9,516 nucleotides of DNA, taken from the NCBI GenBank assembly GCA_050742455.1, contig JBOGIG010000007.1, positions 1-9,516 of the forward strand, read 5' to 3'. A program made the translations under genes and the position numbers. The number at the start of each line of letters is the position of its first letter. Positions within the stretch are counted from its first letter, which is position 1. The notes under the pieces were generated by a model that saw only the letters and a program-made list of their open reading frames with translations, had not been told where the DNA came from and ran no database searches. Origin of the DNA: JBOGIG01 sp050742455. Its GTDB lineage: Bacteria; Actinomycetota; Acidimicrobiia; Acidimicrobiales; JBOGIG01. Shown here in pieces: positions 6,464 to 9,516 of this stretch.

Positions 6464-6508
6464 TGGTGTCGCACCTCCTTCGGCGAGCGGTTTCTCCGCC
6501 CTGCCGGC

Positions 6509-6537
6509 ATCATACCTGGGATGAACATAGATGTGAA
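6509..6537 (-). promoter_or_regulatory. Predicted promoter of the antitoxin-toxin operon
   Basis: On the minus strand, TTCACA (6537-6532) and TATGAT (6514-6509) are separated by 17 bases, close to the ideal sigma-70 layout. They place a start near 6502, about 40 bases before the antitoxin ATG. The -35 element lies inside the array of 12-bp boxes, so a protein bound there would block polymerase. Confidence 0.6.
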
Positions 6538-6568
6538 CAAAAGACTGAATATAGTGGTGAACAGGGTC
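6521..6568 (-). repeat. Four tandem 12-bp boxes, probable antitoxin operator
   Basis: On the plus strand four units follow without gaps: ATGAACATAGAT, GTGAACAAAAGA, CTGAATATAGTG and GTGAACAGGGTC. The TGAAYA core recurs at 6522, 6534, 6546 and 6558, exactly every 12 bases. The array overlaps the promoter -35 element and the spacer. Operator function for the adjacent Xre-type antitoxin is inferred from position. Confidence 0.6.
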
Positions 6569-6621
6569 CTGAGCGCCCAAGGTCCGAAAAAGCGCCTCCC
6601 GGGGCACCGGCGAGCGTTGGA

Positions 6622-7779
6622 CTATCGGAGGAGCATGCGCTCCTGGCCGGCCGTGACGTCGACGACCGAGCGGATCTTGTGTCGGTAGGTCTGGGCCAAC
6701 ATCCTGATGTCCCGGTGCCCGAGCATGTCCGAGACGTCTTGGAGCGGGGTACCGGTGGCGACGAGTAGAGAAGCGGCGGAGTGGCGCAGCTCGTTGGGGG
6801 AGAGGTGACCGACGTTGGCCAGGTGGGCGTAGGTCGCCACCGTGCGCCGCAGGTTCGACGAGTCGATCGGCCGACCAATCGCGTTGGTGAAGACCAGCCC
6901 GTGGTCTTCCCAGACGGGAGCGGACAGACGCGCCTTGCGCTGGGCGTGACGATGGGTGCGTAGGAGCGCGATGAGATCGAGCGGTAGGCGCAACGTCCGG
7001 TAGCTGTCGACCTTCGGTGGCCCGATCACGTAGGTGCCATCTGGGAGCCGCTTGAGGGCCTGGCGAACCGAGAGCGTGGCTTCGTCGAGGTCCACGGCGG
7101 CCCAGGGCAACCCCGTGACTTCCCCAGGACGGAGCCCCATGGTCAGCGCAACCCGTATCAGCGCCTCGTCGTCGGTGCCCCGCACGGCTTCGACCAGCCG
7201 GCCAGCTTCCTCGGTGGTCAGGGAGCGCCGTGGCTGGATGCCTTGCGCTCCCGAAGGGAGGTGGGCCAGTCGAGCGATGTTGCGAGCCACCAGACCACGC
7301 CGTTCGGCTTCGTGCAGAGCGGCGCCCAGCACCATCTTTATCCGGTTGAGGGATGACTTGGAGAGTGGCTTCTCCCGCCCGCCTCGCCTCTTCTTGGCAG
7401 CAACCCCGGGAGCCCGGTTGGCCAGCTCCTTCAAGAGTCGCTCAAATTCCAAGACGTCCAGTTCTCGGAGCCTCCGCCCGCGCAGCGGCTTGAGCTGCGT
7501 GATGGCCCATTGGCAGTTGTGACGGGTGCTGTAATTCTTCTCGCCGGCAATCATCTCCATGTACCAGTCGAGCCACTCACCCAATCGAATGTCGCTGCCG
7601 AGGGGGAGCCCGGCCTCACTCTGGGCCCGCAGTTCGTCGAGTTTTTGCACCACCTCGCCGCGTGTCCACGCCGACACCCGGCGTCGGTTGGTGCCGAGCC
7701 GGAATTCACCGCGCCAACGGCCATCGGCCTGCTGGTAGATGGAGCCCTCGCCGTAGCCGAGCCTGCGTGATCGTGCCAT
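6622..7779 (-). CDS. int: Tyrosine-type site-specific integrase of the tRNA-Lys island
   Basis: A 385-residue phage/ICE-type integrase that would catalyse integration and excision at the tRNA-Lys attachment site. It has an N-terminal arm-binding segment starting GEGSIYQQADGRWRGE, a core-binding SAM-like domain (about 65-165), and a C-terminal catalytic domain. Visible catalytic residues are Arg217 (GLRPGE), Lys256 (PPKVDSYR), Arg332 in SPNELRHSAA, His355 (MLGHRDI) and nucleophile Tyr365 (QTYRH). The usual first histidine of the H-x-x-R box is Asn329, a substitution I recall as common in actinobacterial integrases. The start is secure, with GAGGAGG just upstream of ATG 7779. The gene lies 145 bp from the att site and is transcribed away from it, toward the RES-Xre operon. 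Confidence 0.94.
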   Translation of the reverse strand: MARSRRLGYGEGSIYQQADGRWRGEFRLGTNRRRVSAWTRGEVVQKLDELRAQSEAGLPLGSDIRLGEWLDWYMEMIAGEKNYSTRHNCQWAITQLKPLRGRRLRELDVLEFERLLKELANRAPGVAAKKRRGGREKPLSKSSLNRIKMVLGAALHEAERRGLVARNIARLAHLPSGAQGIQPRRSLTTEEAGRLVEAVRGTDDEALIRVALTMGLRPGEVTGLPWAAVDLDEATLSVRQALKRLPDGTYVIGPPKVDSYRTLRLPLDLIALLRTHRHAQRKARLSAPVWEDHGLVFTNAIGRPIDSSNLRRTVATYAHLANVGHLSPNELRHSAASLLVATGTPLQDVSDMLGHRDIRMLAQTYRHKIRSVVDVTAGQERMLLR

Positions 7780-7795
7780 GGTTCCTCCTCAAAAA

Positions 7796-7818
7796 GTGGG
7801 GCACTTTGTGGGGCACTT
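7796..7818 (+). repeat. Direct repeat upstream of the integrase (candidate arm-type sites)
   Basis: GTGGGGCACTT occurs at 7796-7806 and again at 7808-7818, a 12-base period. The pair lies between the integrase start and the att site, the usual place for integrase arm-binding sites. It may also overlap the integrase promoter. Function is inferred from position. Confidence 0.5.
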
Positions 7819-7924
7819 CGCCGCCACAATGGGCCCTACGCCGGAACCCACCGAGCGGGAAAGTACAGCTCAGTGGGGGTGTGTGAGGGGTGGTGGGTGC
7901 CCCCGGGCCAGATGACGCGCAAGG

Positions 7925-7955
7925 GGTCGCAGGTTCAAGTCCTGCACGGCCCACC
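7925..7955 (+). other. tRNA-Lys 3'-end fragment, right attachment site (attR) of the island
   Basis: The sequence contains a complete T arm (stem GCAGG 7929-7933 with CCTGC 7941-7945, loop TTCAAGT) followed by an acceptor strand ACGGCCC, discriminator A and CC. It closely matches the 3' end of bacterial tRNA-Lys (GGTCGCAGG ... CCTGCACGACCCA). No D arm or anticodon arm can be built upstream, so this is not a full tRNA. An integrase next to a tRNA 3' fragment indicates the far end of an element integrated into the 3' end of a tRNA gene. The intact tRNA-Lys should lie to the left, outside the window, and DNA right of 7955 should be outside the element. Confidence 0.7.
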
Positions 7956-7986
7956 CTGTGATGTCTCAGGACATCGTGGACAAACG

Positions 7987-8327
7987 GGCTCTTCGGATCT
8001 CAGCGGGGCGCGCCCTGAAGTAGGTCCCCCAGAAATAGGCGAAGGTGCTCAAGGGTTGTGGTGTGAGCCAACTTCCCAGCAGCACCTTCGTCGTCACTGA
8101 CCCTATCGAGATCGTCCGGGCCATGGTGGGCCTCAAAGATGTCCGGGTCCTCGCGTATATCCGCCGGGGTCCCGACGTCGAGCTCATGATCGAGCAGGTC
8201 GTCGGCCAGGTTCGATGTTCGGCCTGCGGAGAGAGGGCCCGGGTCAAAGAACGCCCGGTCGTCCACTACGTCGATTTGCCGGTCTATGGCACGCCCATGT
8301 CACTGGCGTGGAGGAAGCACCGCATCA
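7987..8327 (+). mobile_element. Truncated ISL3-family insertion sequence (left end only)
   Basis: GGCTCTTCGG at 7987 resembles the terminal repeat start of ISL3-family elements. It is followed 76 bp later by the N-terminal part of an ISL3-type transposase in the matching orientation. The similarity stops near 8327 and no right end is seen, so the element is a remnant. It begins only about 30 bp beyond the island attachment site. Confidence 0.6.
8063..8327 (+). pseudogene. ISL3-family transposase, N-terminal fragment
   Basis: About 88 residues of an ISL3 transposase: an opening segment (IVRAMVGLKDVRVLAYIRR), then the zinc-finger domain typical of the family with CSACGERARVKERPVVHY and DLPVYGTPMSLAWRKHR. 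A full ISL3 transposase has about 400 or more residues. After WRKHRIT the frame continues to 8692 without any resemblance to the family and without the second zinc-finger cysteine pair or the DDE domain. GTG 8063 with AAGGG upstream is taken as the start; GTG 8045 is also possible. The downstream break point is estimated from loss of family character and could be off by some codons. Confidence 0.7.
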
Positions 8328-8434
8328 CGAGCAGCCCCGTATTGGGATCGAGTGGCGTCGCTGGCGCGCATTCTGGGCGCGCGTTCTGCCCGGTTCGGCG
8401 TATCTGCGGAGAGCGCGGAACGGCAGGTCGGGCG

Positions 8435-9070
8435 CTACGGCGACGGGGCCGCAGGCGGAAATCTGTAGAAGATATGGGGACGGAGCCAGTGTCCCGTTGG
8501 AACGTTGGGGTGCTCGAAGTCCGACGACGGATCGCGAATCATGCCGAGGCGTTCCATTACGTTCCACGACCGGACGTTGTATGGGTTGGTGAAGGAAACG
8601 ATCTCGTCAAGACCGACCTCTTCGAGTCCGTAGCGAACGGCACTACGAGCCGCCTCGGTCACGAATCCGTAGCCCCAGTGCTCGCGGGCTAGGCGCCATC
8701 CGACTTCGACCGCAGGCGTGAAGGGAGCGTCAAACGACACTCGGTGCAACCCGACAAAGCCAATGAACGGCGAGTGGTTCGGCACCTCTACGGCCCACAA
8801 ACCGAAACCGTAGTCGTCGAACTCCTCCTCGATGCGCGCCACGAATGCGTCGCTCTCCTCTCGGCTCATGGTCTTCTGCATGTGCGCCATTACGTCGGGA
8901 TCGGCGTTGAGTTCGGCAAAGGGTGCTAGGTCTTCGGCGCGCCAACGCCGCAACACGAGGCGTTGAGTCCGCAGTGTCGGGCCCTTCGCATCGGTCGCGA
9001 GGTCTCGATCAGGATACAAGAGCCCATATTGCCCGGTCGGAGCGCATTGCGCCACCAGCCGGGGCCGCAC
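8435..9070 (-). CDS. GNAT-family N-acetyltransferase (RimJ/RimL type)
   Basis: A protein of up to 211 residues. The fold begins at TLRTQRLVLRRWRAEDLAPF, typical of GNAT enzymes that move acetyl from acetyl-CoA to an amine. The acetyl-CoA pyrophosphate loop is REHWGYGFVTEA (about 129-140), and the late motif NVRSWNVMERLGM (165-177) is characteristic of the RimJ/RimL group. The substrate cannot be told. The start is uncertain: GTG 9070 gives a 30-residue leader unlike the family, TTG 9019 is an in-frame alternative, and no in-frame ATG lies near the domain. Out-of-frame ATGs nearby leave open a small frameshift or truncated promoter region. The gene faces the ISL3 remnant and lies outside the island. 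Confidence 0.82.
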   Translation of the reverse strand: MRPRLVAQCAPTGQYGLLYPDRDLATDAKGPTLRTQRLVLRRWRAEDLAPFAELNADPDVMAHMQKTMSREESDAFVARIEEEFDDYGFGLWAVEVPNHSPFIGFVGLHRVSFDAPFTPAVEVGWRLAREHWGYGFVTEAARSAVRYGLEEVGLDEIVSFTNPYNVRSWNVMERLGMIRDPSSDFEHPNVPTGHWLRPHIFYRFPPAAPSP

Positions 9071-9249
9071 AGAACGCCGTCGGCACCGTCGGCAGCCAAC
9101 GCCGTTTCCCGCGACCCCGCTTAGATCCGAAGAGCCCCCAAACCACCACCATGTCTGACCAGGGGAAACACGCTGGATCCTTTTGGGGCAACCCAGAGAA
9201 GAGTTCGATCCGCCATCCTAAGGGGATCCGATCTGTCGCGGAAAACGAG

Positions 9250-9516
9250 TCAGGACGATTGCTCGCTACCGCCGTCATCGGGTCTTGAGCCTAAGGTCGA
9301 CACGTCGAGGAGCCGTTGTGGGTGGAGTCCGTCGACGTAGCCAATGAACGGCGGGTAGAGGCTGTAGCCGATCAGTTCCTGCACTCGGGGCGGGAGTGTG
9401 CTGGCGAGGTGGGGTGGGATCGCCAGTGCCATATTCTCGATCTGGCGCATCCAGGGCTCGCAGTACTGAGGTGTGATCCCAAGTCGTGTGCTCCGACCGC
9501 GATGTGCGCCACCTCG
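9250..9516 (-). CDS. C-terminal part of an unrecognised protein (5' end outside window)
   Basis: An open frame runs from the right edge to a stop at 9250, giving 88 residues. It contains YCEPWMRQIENMALAIPPHL, then LPPRVQELIGYSLYPPFIGY and DGLHPQRLLDV, ending in a polar tail (GSRPDDGGSEQSS). The balance of residues and proline-bounded helices look like real protein, but I do not recognise the family. An internal ATG at 9450 exists, but the frame continues upstream of it. About 180 bp separate its stop from the acetyltransferase; short open frames there show no family resemblance and I call nothing in that gap. Confidence 0.5.
   Translation of the reverse strand, partial: RGGAHRGRSTRLGITPQYCEPWMRQIENMALAIPPHLASTLPPRVQELIGYSLYPPFIGYVDGLHPQRLLDVSTLGSRPDDGGSEQSS

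Noticed and set aside
6521..6568. Replication origin iterons
   Set aside because: The units are only 12 bp and overlap a promoter for an Xre-type antitoxin, and no replication initiator gene adjoins. An operator is the simpler reading.
7706..7954. Minus-strand 82-residue open frame starting with GRAGLEPAT
   Set aside because: That string is the familiar false translation of the complement of a tRNA 3' end. The frame covers the att site and int promoter region.
7901..7955. Complete tRNA gene
   Set aside because: GGGCC at 7905-7909 could pair with the acceptor strand, but only about 50 bases are present and no D or anticodon arm folds.
8286..8468. Plus-strand open frame ending VGRYGDGAAGGNL
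   Set aside because: Part of the translation looks protein-like, but it overlaps the ISL3 fragment in another frame and then the acetyltransferase end. No start or family can be supported.
9009..9288. Overlapping open frames on both strands between the acetyltransferase and the last gene
   Set aside because: Neither strand's translation resembles a family. The minus frame overlaps the acetyltransferase start and the plus frame overlaps the last gene.
1..9516. CRISPR array or defence system
   Set aside because: No spaced direct repeats of the usual 24-37 bp type and no cas or defence effector genes were seen. The 23-bp units are contiguous and lie at IS ends.

Overview
This is a GC-rich window of accessory DNA, probably from a high-GC actinobacterium. 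I infer that from base composition, an actinobacterial-style tyrosine integrase with an SPNELRH box, and a tRNA-Lys 3' end. It reads as nested mobile elements with few ordinary genes. From left to right: a C-terminal fragment of an unrecognised gene (2-169); an IS21-family insertion sequence (about 182-5483, istA and istB on the minus strand); a fragment of an excisionase-type gene (5484-5576); a RES-Xre toxin-antitoxin operon (5602-6463, minus); a tyrosine integrase (6622-7779, minus); a duplicated 3' end of a tRNA-Lys gene (about 7925-7955), taken as the right attachment site of an integrated island; then DNA outside that island with a truncated ISL3-family transposase, a GNAT acetyltransferase and a partial unknown gene.

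The most striking part lies inside the IS21 element. Its istB gene is split exactly in the Walker A codons by a compact element of about 2.8 kb (685-3495). That element carries three tightly packed plus-strand genes: a DUF5372/Y4bD-like small protein, a 64-residue protein, and a 743-residue large serine recombinase. The recombinase carries two excisionase-like helix-turn-helix domains at its C-terminus. Both junctions carry the same 5 bp, CCGGG. Deleting one repeat plus the insert (2811 bp, a multiple of three) restores a perfect GPPGTGKS P-loop and a 257-residue IstB. The junctions also allow the circular form's attP to be reconstructed as an imperfect dyad (TGTC...CCGGG...GACA).

The order of acquisition can be partly read. 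A tRNA-Lys island with int, a probable xis and a RES-Xre module was invaded by IS21. IS21 was then invaded through istB by the serine recombinase element. IS21 has multi-unit 23-bp terminal repeats (two left, four right) but no convincing target duplication, and the excisionase remnant has no matching N-terminal half on the left. A deletion or rearrangement therefore probably followed the IS21 insertion.

The toxin-antitoxin pair probably stabilises the island. Its promoter overlaps four 12-bp tandem boxes that look like an antitoxin operator. All assignments come from reading the sequence and remembered family features; no database search was run.
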